From the NCBI RefSeq assembly GCF_032362555.1, contig NC_083512.1, forward strand, positions 2,034,001 through 2,098,000: 64,000 nucleotides of DNA. Direction: 5' to 3'. Below, piece by piece: positions 39,301-47,836 of the stretch; the first letter of the stretch is position 1; the number at the start of each line of letters is the position of its first letter. The notes below the pieces were generated by a model. That model saw only the letters and a program-made list of their open reading frames with translations. It was not told where the DNA came from and did no database searches. A program made the position numbers and the translations under genes. This DNA is from Amyelois transitella. Its lineage: Eukaryota > Arthropoda > Insecta > Lepidoptera > Pyralidae.

Positions 39301-42017
39301 TTGTCCAACAGTCACGACTTCAAAACGAGGTTGTTCAGGAGTGACGTCGTGAATTTCGCGTGCTCACTAAAGTATAAGCCGTGTTTGGACAATTTGAAGT
39401 ACATGTATGAACAATACAGGAGGAGTAACATGAGGTTAGTAATACTCGGATTAGACGCACTATATCATGCTCTAGACTATTCTGTAATTGTATTAACTGT
39501 ACTGTCAATTAAATGCCGTTAAGTGTCGTGTGGTTCCCGGCACCAATGTAAAAAAAGAATAGGACCACCCACCCCACCTCTTTCCCATGGATGTCGTAAA
39601 AGGCGACTAAGGGATAGGCTATTAAATTTCGCGTGTTCACTAAAGTATAAGCCGTATTAAGACAATTTGAAGTACATGTATGAACAATACAGGAGGAGTA
39701 ACATGAGGTTAGTAATGCTCGGATTAGACGCACTATATCATGCTCTAGGCTATTCTGTGATTGTATTAACTATACTTTTTGACGGCCTCTGTGGCGCAGC
39801 GGTAGTACGCTTGTCTGTGACACCGGAGGTCCCGGGTTCGAATCCCGGTCAAGGCGTGATGAGAAAAAGAACTTTTTCTGATTGTCCTGGGTCTTGGATG
39901 TTTATCTATATAAGTATTTATTATAAAATAAAGTATCGTTGAGTTAGTATCTCGTAACACAAGTCTCGAACTTACTCCGAGGCTAACTCAATCAGTGTAA
40001 TTTGTCCCGTATATATTTATTTATTTATACTGTCAATTAAATGCCGTTAAGTGTCGTGTGGCTCCCGGCACCAATGTAAAAAATAATAGGACCACCCCCA
40101 TCTCTTTCCCTTGGATGTCGTAACTTTAGTTCCGGTTGCAAGGTTGCGGTTTCTTGTGCCGTGTGGTTCCCGGCACCAATATAAGAAAAGAATAGGACCA
40201 CTCCATCCAGTAGTTCTTGAGATTAGCACGTACAAACAAACTCTTCAGCTTCATAATATTAGTATAGATTGACAGTTGAGTTATCGATCACTAGCTTCCA
40301 CGAATCTTCTGTCAATCTCTTTCTGTATTTGCCTCGACTCAGTCAACTAGTGAAAGACTTTTAATTGCCGTGTGGTTCCCGGCACCAATAAAAATAAAGA
40401 ATGGGACCACTCCATCTCGTTCCCATGGATGTCGTAAAAGGCGACTGAGAATAGGCTTATCAAGTTGGAATTCGTCTTTTAGGCGATGGGCTAGCTAAAT
40501 GTCACTATTTGAATCTCAATTCTATCATCAAGCCAAAAGCTGAACATTGCTCTGTCTACCCTGCAAGAGATATGAACGTAGGGGGGACCAGGGGTAGGCC
40601 TTTGACCGTGGATCCTGGATTGGGTGAGTCAGGTTTTTATACGAAGCGAAATTTTAAGGAATTTATATGACGTCAACCAATGTTGCGAAACCAAAAGATA
40701 TGACAATTATTAAGTGATATGATGTGTCCTAAGATATTAATAGAAAAAAAAATTGAATTTCGATTTTTGAGTCTCACAAGGTCTGATATGCCACGTTATA
40801 ATTGTATCAGAAACAAAGTTCAGGACTAAGTTAAGTCTATTCGTAAAATCGCCTTAACCGATTTCGGTGATAACTCCACAGATTGGACCCTGATTTCCGA
40901 GAAGCATGCTACTACATGCTTATCCATGACAACGCCTATTTCGGCATCAACAGATTGAATGCCTTCGAGCAGGATGATAGGAGAGTAGCTGAGCATAGAT
41001 TGTGAGTATTAATTGTTTGATTCTTTGACTTATAATTTTTTTTAATAAAACACTTCTGACCTCAAAACACTTCTGGGGAGAGTGCGACAGAGACACGCAG
41101 AGATGAGAGAGAGATATCCTATCCTTCCTACTACTATTATAAAGGCGAAAGTTTGTATGGACGTTTGTTACTCTTTCACGCAAAAACTACTGAACCGATT
41201 ACCATGAAATTTGGTATGTAGGTAGCTGAAGACCCAGAATAACACATAGGCTACTTTTTATCCCAGAGTTCCCGCGGGATTGATAGGGTTTCCATGCGGA
41301 CGAAGTCGCGGGCGGCCTCTAGTATTATATATAAATGTGACCCGTCTTTCAGAACAATTGATGTAAAAAAAAAATACAGAAAAATAAATAAATTTGATAA
41401 AGAAAGAAAAAAAATATATTTCTTTCTTTAACTTTAAATACTACAATTGCTTTCCAGACGAGACGAAAACCGATTTATAATGAAAACCCCAGTCGGAGTT
41501 CCAAGACCGATGCCCATCATCATGTCGACAGAAGCTACGGTAAGTTATACACAAACATTATTACATACATACATATAATGACGTCTTTATCCCTTACGGG
41601 GTAGACAGAGCCAACAGTCTCATAAAGACAGAAAAGCCACGATCATTTATTAGGCTTAATGATAGAATTGAGATTCAAATAGTGACAGGTTGCTAGCTCA
41701 TCGCCTAGAAGAAGAATCCCAAGTTTATTAGCCTATCCCTTAGTCGCCTTTTACGACATCCATGATAAAGAGGTGTTACGATCTGATCCATCAAACGAAT
41801 CCACTCTTCGTTATTATAATTTTTTTGAAAAGGTAAGCTTATCTTCTGCCTACCCTTATTGTTATACTATTGTATGTAATTTTCAATTAACTTATTTTCA
41901 TTTCAGACGTTGGAAGCATCGCCTGTTATAACTGAGAAATATTTAGCGGACTCTTCGACTTCAATTATACCTTCAATAAGCATTATATTAGTATCTATTT
42001 TATTTGCTATGAGATAA
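23874..42017 (+). CDS. Aminopeptidase N-like pseudoenzyme, complete, GPI-anchored
   Basis: M1-family paralogue with no recognisable active site. Exons: 23874-24340, 29768-29941, 32099-32413, 33405-33594, 34005-34264, 34620-34812, 35601-35787, 37573-37670, 38369-38557, 39220-39434, 40882-41001, 41458-41539, 41907-42017; 2601 nt, 866 aa, in frame throughout. Signal peptide MISRAFIFLFIIFSVANA. FFPCFDNP (exon 2) and GYYRVNYD (exon 8) are kept. HExxH is replaced by QQFSR (344-348); the third zinc ligand Glu survives (E369, WFKEG) with a two-residue longer spacer. GAMENWG is replaced by a segment around DGYEIYSW (306-313), and the Tyr position is Thr or Met (439/440). The C-terminus is a hydrophobic GPI-type tail (IIPSISIILVSILFAMR). 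Inference: a surface protein with a binding or scaffolding role rather than peptidase activity. The open frame and intact splice sites argue against a pseudogene. Candidate poly(A) signal at 42174-42179. Start: first ATG, AAAATGA context, directly followed by the signal peptide. Confidence 0.9.
24633..24698. repeat. Perfect 30-bp inverted repeat with 6-nt loop
   Basis: Arms 24633-24662 and 24669-24698 are exact reverse complements; the loop is ATGTAC. Located in intron 1 of the pseudoenzyme gene, 293 bp after exon 1. Arms are AT-rich with no transposon ends recognised. Confidence 0.92.
29568..29745 (-). mobile_element. Family A SINE, 5'-truncated
   Basis: Tail half only, minus strand, ending at GGCCAATCAGAGAAAGTT. 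The next 22 bp run straight into the acceptor of pseudoenzyme exon 2. Confidence 0.82.
29768..29941 (+). CDS. APN-like pseudoenzyme exon 2
   Basis: Follows CTCTTCCAG and ends before GTAAGT, phase 2. FFPCFDNP is kept, but the preceding W-TQ-EP-AR block is replaced by YLFTTRLTPNKAKY, so the substrate-side N-terminal loop is already divergent here. Confidence 0.9.
30886..31190 (+). mobile_element. Family C LINE 3' end, longest copy (reverse transcriptase C-terminal coding plus tail)
   Basis: An open frame at 30893-31174 encodes the end of a non-LTR reverse transcriptase: LRWFGHVKRMNENRLTKQIY, then GVGRPRRTYLDQI and a Cys/Arg-rich tail. This RWFGHV...GRP layout is common at the C-terminus of insect LINE ORF2 proteins. 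The stop is followed at once by TTTTATGTATGTATGTATG. The element is 5'-truncated inside a family B tail (stub at 30865-30885, remainder from about 31195). Confidence 0.82.
31195..31440 (-). repeat. Family B element beside the long family C copy
   Basis: Body and head complete on the minus strand; the tail is separated from its CATACATA stub by the family C insertion. Confidence 0.75.
31810..32055 (-). repeat. Family B element near exon 3 of the pseudoenzyme
   Basis: Complete, somewhat diverged; ends 43 bp before the exon 3 start. A fragment with ACCGATTTCAAAAAGGAAG (RTE-like) lies just upstream at about 31725-31765. Confidence 0.75.
32099..32413 (+). CDS. APN-like pseudoenzyme exon 3 (GAMEN lost)
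   Basis: Follows TGTTACAG and ends before GTAAGT, phase 2; 315 nt, the same as its active neighbour. Where [12 protein letters not shown] is expected it encodes DGYEIYSWNLLTNR. Confidence 0.92.
32414..33404 (+). other. Pseudoenzyme intron 3
   Basis: AT-rich unique-looking DNA; no family A-F repeat, gene or RNA recognised. Confidence 0.5.
33405..33594 (+). CDS. APN-like pseudoenzyme exon 4 (HExxH lost)
   Basis: Follows AATTCACAG and ends before GTAACG, phase 0. LAQQFSRIWLGN aligns with [12 protein letters not shown] of the active gene: both His ligands and the base Glu are gone while flanking LA, W and GN remain. Confidence 0.93.
34005..34264 (+). CDS. APN-like pseudoenzyme exon 5
   Basis: Follows TTTTCAG and ends before GTAAAT, phase 2. 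LITMKTASILWM replaces [12 protein letters not shown], so the catalytic Tyr is absent. Confidence 0.92.
34620..34812 (+). CDS. APN-like pseudoenzyme exon 6
   Basis: Follows ACTTTCAG and ends before GTTGGT, phase 0. ILHSWIHQSGYPVINV matches the [14 protein letters not shown] block of the active paralogue. Confidence 0.92.
34833..34895 (-). mobile_element. Family A SINE tail fragment
   Basis: T run, then TGATTGAGTTAGCCTCGAAG and GAGACTTGTG; the rest is lost. It lies 21 bp after the donor of pseudoenzyme exon 6. Confidence 0.7.
35335..35576 (+). mobile_element. Family A SINE abutting exon 7
   Basis: Full-length copy with a variant A box (TAGCTCAGCTGTAG) and an intact B box. Its TATTTATTTATTTA tail ends about 25 bp before the exon 7 start of the pseudoenzyme gene. 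Confidence 0.86.
35601..35787 (+). CDS. APN-like pseudoenzyme exon 7
   Basis: Follows GCTTCCCAG and ends before GTAACA, phase 1. RRFSFSPDNR through GGWIVLNRNAS is the beta-sandwich; it contains an extra CYNCY pair not present in the active gene. Confidence 0.9.
36270..36502 (+). mobile_element. Family A SINE, intron 7
   Basis: Full-length, same orientation as the gene; B box GGTTCGAATCC intact. Confidence 0.86.
36766..37512 (+). repeat. Tandem duplication of about 376 bp in pseudoenzyme intron 7
   Basis: Two units, each a family B element plus about 110 bp of unique DNA (GATTGTACACACATCGATTT to TTGTTGATATTTATT), at about 36766-37140 and 37142-37512. The unique part is almost identical between units. 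Confidence 0.85.
37573..37670 (+). CDS. APN-like pseudoenzyme exon 8
   Basis: Follows TTTTACAG and ends before GTAAAC, phase 0. GYYRVNYDTTTWQLI and IDELNRAQ match exon 8 of the active gene. Confidence 0.92.
37700..37955 (+). repeat. Family B element in intron 8
   Basis: Begins TGCCGTATGGTTCCCGGGTC and ends in ATATGTATG, 30 bp after the exon 8 donor. Confidence 0.75.
38200..38340 (-). mobile_element. Family C LINE 3' end next to exon 9
   Basis: CATACATACCTACATAAAAT to GCTCGGCGG; 5'-truncated, minus strand. A T run and the exon 9 acceptor follow within 30 bp. Confidence 0.8.
38369..38557 (+). CDS. APN-like pseudoenzyme exon 9
   Basis: Follows ATTACTAG and ends before GTAAGT, phase 0. IVNDVFALYVSGDMEL parallels [16 protein letters not shown] of the active gene. 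The acceptor sits about 28 bp from a family C fragment. Confidence 0.9.
38562..39145 (+). repeat. Tandem array of family B heads, intron 9
   Basis: Four units of about 95 bp (about 38562, 38652, 38747 and 38850): A/T-rich leader, GGAGGTCTT(T/C)ATGAA, then the B head through AATAGGACCACT. Only the last unit runs on into a complete B body ending near 39145. Confidence 0.85.
39220..39434 (+). CDS. APN-like pseudoenzyme exon 10
   Basis: Follows ATTTACAG and ends before GTTAGT, phase 2. Encodes NLAVGLFNRKSSF through YEQYRRSNMR with the conserved Cys pair (FACSLKYKPC). Its last 84 nt are duplicated downstream. Confidence 0.9.
39351..40085 (+). repeat. Tandem duplication of the exon 10 3' end and intron start
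   Basis: A unit of about 273 bp (last 84 nt of exon 10, its donor, about 87 nt of intron, a truncated family B head) at 39351-39623 is repeated at 39624-39776 plus 40028-40085; the family A SINE splits the second copy. The copied exon part has an in-frame TAA (TTG changed to TAA) and no acceptor. Confidence 0.88.
39781..40027 (+). mobile_element. Family A tRNA-derived SINE, reference copy
   Basis: Best copy of the family, about 245 bp. The head GACGGCCTCTGTGGCGCAGC holds an A-box-like region, and the B box GGTTCGAATCC follows near 39836-39846. The body contains GGCCT/GTCCTGGGTCTTGGATG and the tail ends in TATATTTATTTATTTA. It inserted into a duplicated intron segment; TATACT appears at both borders. 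RNA polymerase III transcription is inferred from the A/B boxes. Confidence 0.88.
40365..40585 (+). repeat. Family B element, intron 10
   Basis: Head to CTACCCTGCAAGAGATATGA; tail lost. Isolated B heads also lie at 40050-40125 and 40155-40205. A repeat with TGACGTCAACCAATGTTGCG follows at about 40660-40780. Confidence 0.7.
40882..41001 (+). CDS. APN-like pseudoenzyme exon 11
   Basis: Follows CTCCACAG and ends before GTGAGT, phase 2. LDPDFREACYYMLIHDN matches the position of [14 protein letters not shown] in the active gene. Confidence 0.88.
41130..41325 (-). repeat. Family F fragment, intron 11
   Basis: Minus-strand copy: ATTATAAAGGCGAAAGTTTG to GACGAAGTCGCGGGCGGCC. Confidence 0.72.
41458..41539 (+). 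CDS. APN-like pseudoenzyme exon 12
   Basis: Follows CTTTCCAG and ends before GTAAGT, phase 0. Encodes RDENRFIMKTPVGVP and the start of a Ser/Thr-rich stalk. Confidence 0.85.
41560..41775 (-). repeat. Family B element, intron 12
   Basis: Tail and body complete; the head is truncated after CATCCATGATAAAGAG. Confidence 0.75.
41907..42017 (+). CDS. APN-like pseudoenzyme exon 13, terminal
   Basis: Follows CATTTCAG and ends in TAA. Short stalk (ADSSTS) then hydrophobic IIPSISIILVSILFAMR, read as a GPI-attachment signal. Confidence 0.88.
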   Translation, partial: TLEASPVITEKYLADSSTSIIPSISIILVSILFAMR

Positions 42018-45000
42018 ATTATAACACATTTTGTAAAAAGTGCGGTCTCAAGTTAATTGTTTTTAAGATTTCCAGTAAGGCTTCGTTTGTTTAGAAACAA
42101 TATATTATTTATTTCAATTCGAATCATATTATATGTATTTTGTACAAAATTTTACCGAAATTACCAATACCCGAATAAAATATTTCAATTTTCTACGTAT
42201 AATTTATTACAAGTAAAATCTATTAAAATTATTAAATTTTGTGTAAGGCTTGTTACTTTAAAACGAGTGGAATGTAAAAATTTAAATATGATTAATAGCT
42301 GTCATGTTATAGTTTCTTTTAAACATTGGAGCAAATATTCTAACTTTATACGACCATGTAAATTTTAACAGGCTTTTTTTGGCTATTCTTAAGTTTAAAA
42401 AATTCTAAATATTTTTCCTATTATTATTTGTTCTCTTTTACATTCCTTGATAATGATTAACTATGATTAATTTTTTAACACACCTAGGTATGTTATTATC
42501 CGACGCATAGGTATTTTCAATTTATGAACTTAGATGATATTATTTTTCACTCTGGTGGACAAAGGCAACCTTTCATTCGCATTTCCACATAGAGTAACGA
42601 AGTATGTTGATATCGGTGCGAGTGGAAAGATGTAGTCTCTGCCTACCACTCCGGGAAAAAGACGTGATTTTATGTATGTATGTATGTATGTTTCACATAA
42701 AGCGACAGTGCGATTTCCACTAACGATTTTATGGATAATATTCTTCATTTTTCAATTGCTTTATAAAATATATTCTAAGTTATTATCATTTGTATTGATA
42801 AAAACTGAACGAAATGTTAGTTTATTATTTTTTTTATTAAGAAAATATAAATACTGAGTTAATTTATCTTTAACTTCTAAGAAATAATTTAGTGTATTTA
42901 TTGATATTTGCATTACATTGAAGTTTAAAATATTTTTTAAGAAATATTGTTGTAAAATCTAGTCAGAATTAATATGATATTTTAAATGACAGATGGTACA
43001 AATTGTTGATTACTAAAAAATACTATTTGTTGATATAATCTTTATAAGTAGTTATATGAATTATATATAACTTACGTTTTAATATTTAGTAATAAGACTT
43101 AATATTATTAAACGTTAATTTATTTCATCATCACTAATAAATGTTTAATAAAATAAAAGCAATGATTTTATTTAATATTTTTTAATAATAATATAAAGTT
43201 CTAACTGTAAGAAATAAAATACTTACCTACATTATAGAATTATAAATACACACATTCATACATACACATAATCACATCTTTATTCCTTACAGAGTAGACA
43301 GAGTCAACAGTCTCAAAAACACTGAAAGAACACTATCAGCTGAAATTGAGATTCAAATAGTGACAGGCTATAAAAATCAATATTTTTGAATTTTCAATAT
43401 TTTTTTAATGACGATATCTCGAACATATTTTGTATAGTGTCTCCATCTGTGAACAGATTTCAGAATTATTAACAAACTCTATCAGTTGTGAGAAAACGCG
43501 CTCGTCTCTAACTGAACGAGTTACACTTATCGTGCTACAAAAATAATTGATGTTATACTTCGAATGTAGATGACGCTTCATAGAAAAAAAAACATTATTT
43601 TTAAATCCTCCTGGCATAAGTCCCGGTTGCATACTGTACTGTACAAGATCCTCTAGAATAGAATAGAATAGATTAATTTTCAAAATTGGATACAAGGTAT
43701 CACTTATTGACGTCACATCACTTAAATCTAATTATAACTACTACGGCTACCAAAGCGCATGTGTAGAAAAAGCGGCGGAACAAACTACACTGCAGCATTT
43801 TAATCGGACGTCAATTTACAAATTTATATCTCTTAAATCTAAATCATGAACGAATGCACATTGTCTACATTAAAAAACAATTCGGTATTCGGTAAGTTAG
43901 GTTTTTATACAACCCTGACCTCAGCAACATTTGATGAGGAACCTTACACATGTTGAATCATGGTAACACATTCTCGCGGTTTATCCCTCACTGTAAGAGC
44001 ATTAACATTACATATCATCACGTCTACAGCCCCTGCGGGGTAGACAGCGGCAACAGTCATTTGTCAGTCAAACTGAAAGGCCACGTTCATGCGTTAGAGC
44101 ATTGAGTAATCAAACTAATTAATAACATAATTTAAAAAAAAACTTTAGAATAGTACCCATCTTTCTCTCATGGATTTCATAAAAGGCCTTCAAGGAAATA
44201 GGCACATTCATCTAGTGCAGCTTTTACCATGATCCAATATGGGTTAAGTTCCCCGACGGAGGTCAGATGAAGTCATTTCGTGTAAAATTCCTGGCTTACT
44301 CCAATCCGGTCAAAAGGTGCACCGTGAGTTCTGTCCCAAAGAGGTAAGATGTAATGTTTACAAACATACATATAATCAGGTCTGTATCCTTGCGGGGTAG
44401 ACAGAGCTGTCTTGGAAAGCCTGATAGGCCACGTTGAGCTGTTGTTTGGCTTAATGATAAAATTGAGATTCAAATAATGACAGGTTGCTAGCCCATCGCC
44501 TAAAACAAGAATCCTAAGTTTATATAAGCCTATCCCTTAGTCTATCTTAATTTTCTTTAAGATGAGTAAATAAAATAGATTCGCTATAAGACTCCCAAAA
44601 ATATTTTTAGAGGGCCAAATGTATGTATGCACTTATACCTCATTTATATTGGAGATGCGCCAAATAACGTTAATTAAAATACTGAAGCATTATCCAATGA
44701 GCTCAATGCCGTGGTATTTGTATTCGTTCGATCGTGGAATGTAGCATTTTAGAAAAGATATCATTGATAGGTGCGATGAACATACATACATATGATCACG
44801 TCTTTATCCCTTACGGGGTAGACAGAGCCAACAGTCTTGAAAAGACCGTTCAGCTGTTTGGCTTAATGATAGAATTGAGATTCAAATAGTGACGGGTTGC
44901 TAGCCCATCGCCTAAAAGAAGAATCCCAAGTTTATAAGCCTATATATATATGCAAAAGTATGATTGTTTGTATTCTCTTCAGCCGTTATCTACTGGACCA

Positions 45001-45294
45001 ATCTTCATGAAAATTTGCGTTTAATTAAAAGTCTGGATAAGTACATACATTCGAATCCTGATGAATACCAAAGTTCATCGAAACTTTTATTCTTTTGTAG
45101 GCGGCGCTAATTAAAATTCGCGCGGGCGAAGCTGCAGGTAAAAGCTAGTGATACATAAATAAAAATTAAGCGAAATAGGATAAGCAGAGTCTAACACCTG
45201 AATAGCAACCTACATCCTTCTATTCGTGTAAAGTCACGTACACATAGAATCAATCAGGCCGATAAAACGAATTACCACAGATTACCTCATAGAG
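42018..45294. other. Intergenic region after the pseudoenzyme gene
   Basis: 3' UTR with AATAAA at 42174, then a family C tail at 42605-42693 (+), family B at 43255-43370 (-), 44005-44110 (-), 44365-44545 (-) and 44780-44945 (-), a LINE-like 3' fragment with AAAGCGCATGTGTAGAA at about 43670-43800 (also at 52445-52520), and an RTE-like end (GCGCGGGCGAAGCTGCAGG) at about 44950-45150. No gene recognised. Confidence 0.55.
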
Positions 45295-47168
45295 CAAGAG
45301 CCCGTGAACGCCAGACATACCTTATTTTGTAAAAGCTGAAAGTTTCTGTAAATATGCCTCTAGTACAGGTAGGAACGATCCCCACCTATGGTACTCAGGC
45401 GGTGGTTGCTTTGGCAGGTAGCAGGTAATAAAGGTATACTTTTTTCAACCTGAAATTCGTTAATTTGTAAAGCTCAATTTTTTGATATTTTATCCGTAAT
45501 AATACACAAACTCGCGTTACTCATTGCCAGACACGTACTATGGTTGCAACCCCTTGCCAGACACCCCTAAACTATAATATTTTGTAACTCTACTTACGTC
45601 ATTTTGTAAAATCTGAATTTAATACATATTTTTCGGGGAATTATACAAATAAAGTTTCTGAAGTAGCCAGACATTTTTGAAGGTTCTATTATCCTGCCAG
45701 ACGCATTGGAGTGAGCAAAAGATGCAAGAGTGCGGAGTATATGTAGTAACTGGAGCGAGTGGGACAGAGTGGGTATCGTTCAGCGGACGGTTATACACGC
45801 ATAGTAAACGTTGTAATATTAATTTGTGCTCGTTGTAAAATAAATTTGATCCAGTTTTAATAAAGTGCTATCATGAGTGACTAAAAAGAAGACGGAGTTT
45901 GCTTTGTCTGTAAAAAAAAGTAGTGAAGATCTTATAATATTTTACGAGGAGACTTTAAAAAAATATCAGACTATTTTAAAATTATGAAAAATACATAACC
46001 TCAAATATAAAGAGATTATTTTATAAAATGAACTTCATATAACTTAAAAATAATATGAATTAATTGTTTCGTTTTTTCACAGTATTAATATTTTGTTATA
46101 CAGGGTGACATTTAAAACAACTGCATCCTTTTAAACATACACTACACCCATGTTTCTGAGCTGTTTGAGATTTTTATTTAAATTAAACGTCATCATTTTC
46201 ACATTTAAAAAGCCCTCAAAAACTACGTCACACGCTTTATTAAAGACCAATACTACAAAAATAAATTAAAACTAAACATGTAAATAAATGTCTGAAAAAT
46301 AAATTATTTTTCTTGTATCAAGATCAAGTAAAATACAGAGTTGTCGAGATCGCTCAGTATCGTTGACCTTTGAATCTTACGCGTCGCTTTTCCCGGGGTG
46401 ATATGACGTGTTTAGGATCGTGGATTTTGATACTTTTATTTTTTTTCGTACTTTCTGAAATATGAATCGATATTTTTCTTTTAACGTTTTTAAATATCCT
46501 ATAGATGAGTACACTTAACAGTTAAATTTATGCAGTTGAATTAAAAGTCACCCTGTATAATTCTTAATGAACATTGTTTTCAAAATTTTGTATGTAATGC
46601 TTTTATTTAATAATTTTTTTTGATAAATTAGAAAAAGAGACCGCATAATAAACGACAGCTGATGCGCAATGAAACGTCGCAAGAAACCGAACGCTCTGTC
46701 CCACTCGCTCCAGTTACTACATATACTCCGCACTCTTGCATCTTTTGCTCACTCCAATGCGTCTGGCAGGATAATAGAACCTTCAAAAATGTCTGGCTAA
46801 TACAGAAACGTTGTTTGAATAATTCCCCGAAAAATATGTATTAAATTCAGATTTTACAAAATGACGTAAGTAGAGTTACAAAATATTATAGTTTAGGGGT
46901 GTCTGGCAAGGGGTTGCAACCATAGTACGTGTCTGGCAATGAGTAACGCGAGTTTGTGTATTATTACGGATAAAATATCAAAAAATTGAGCTTTACAAAT
47001 TAACGAATTTCAGGTTGAAAAAAGTATACCTTTATTACCTGCTACCTGCCAAAGCAACCACTGCCTGAGTACCATAGGTGGGGATCGTTCCTACCTGTAC
47101 TAGAGGCATATTTACAGAAACTTTCAGCTTTTACAAAATAAGGTATGTCTGGCGTTCACGGGCTCTTG
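45295..47168. mobile_element. DNA-transposon-like element with 475-bp terminal inverted repeats
   Basis: Outer ends CAAGAGCCCGTGAACGCCAG (45295) and its reverse complement ending at 47168. Arms of about 475 bp (45295-45769, 46694-47168) are inverted and nearly identical. Each arm carries five GCCAGAC motifs at irregular spacing. The 0.9-kb core holds a broken coding remnant (ATGAGTGAC at about 45873, a CFVCKK-type Cys pair, stops and a frame change) and a second inverted-repeat element. No transposase domain is readable and no clear target duplication is seen, so the superfamily is unassigned. Confidence 0.82.
46096..46560. mobile_element. MITE-like element nested in the core
   Basis: 14-bp exact terminal inverted repeats TTATACAGGGTGAC (46096-46109) and GTCACCCTGTATAA (46547-46560), 465 bp in all, non-coding. 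The TA or TTA at the border may be part of the terminus or of a target duplication. Confidence 0.72.
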
Positions 47169-47215
47169 GGCTATCACAGTTCTTTGTCAATAACAATAAA
47201 ATTGGGCCAAGTTCG

Positions 47216-47836
47216 CGTTAAAGATATGAACAAACGGACGGAGATATGCTATAAGTATTAGTTGATATTAGTGACCCGACCTATATAGGACCATCGGCTG
47301 GTGTAAGAAGACCCTCTGTCTGCATTGAAACGCAAAGAATCCTTGCTTACTTTAAACTGGTTTAAGTATAACATGCATACATATATACAAACAAGTATTT
47401 ATCCCTCACGGGGTAGACAGAGCCAACAGTCTCGTAAAAACTGAAAGTCCAGGTTCAGCTGTATGACATGATGGAGTTGAGATTTAAATACTGACAAGTT
47501 TCACAAATAATTGAGCTAACGCTAACAATATGGTTTGCTGTCGAATTATTTCAAAAAAGTTTCAAAGTTAACTTTGTGACAAACGAACATACAGATCAAG
47601 TATTAGCTGATATTAGTGACCCGACCTATATCGGACCCTCGACTAGTGTAAGAAGACCTTCTACGGTATTCGTGCAGCGTATTTATAAGCGTATTATAAT
47701 TTTCAAGACAATTGACGATCATTTTGATTTTCCAGTAATTTGTACAACAATTAGTCCTCAACACCTTGGTTTCAGGGAACATGGTGTTACTAGTAAAGTT
47801 AATCGTCTTTGTGACACAGGAACACAATGTTACTGA
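47216..47836 (+). other. Duplicated coding-like segment of unknown identity
   Basis: Two diverged copies about 357 bp apart encode VL-DISDPTYIGPS--VRRPS in the same strand and sense. Copy 1 begins near 47216; copy 2 lies in an 86-codon ATG-initiated frame at 47576-47836. A family B element (47365-47510, -) lies between. No family recognised; possibly a relic of an unannotated mobile element. Confidence 0.45.

Noticed and set aside
39781..39855. tRNA gene (A and B boxes)
   Set aside because: The same tRNA-like head recurs in several dispersed copies with a fixed non-tRNA body and tail, and it does not close an acceptor stem; it is a SINE head.
23874..42017. Calling the second APN-like locus a pseudogene
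   Set aside because: All 12 introns have GT/AG borders, phases match the active paralogue, and there is no stop or frame break in 2601 nt.
42057..42368. 103-codon frame downstream of the pseudoenzyme
   Set aside because: Lies in its probable 3' UTR, is AT-driven and shows no recognisable motif.
42660..42695. CRISPR or satellite reading of TATG repeats
   Set aside because: The (TATG)n runs are the tails of families B and C, not spaced repeats.
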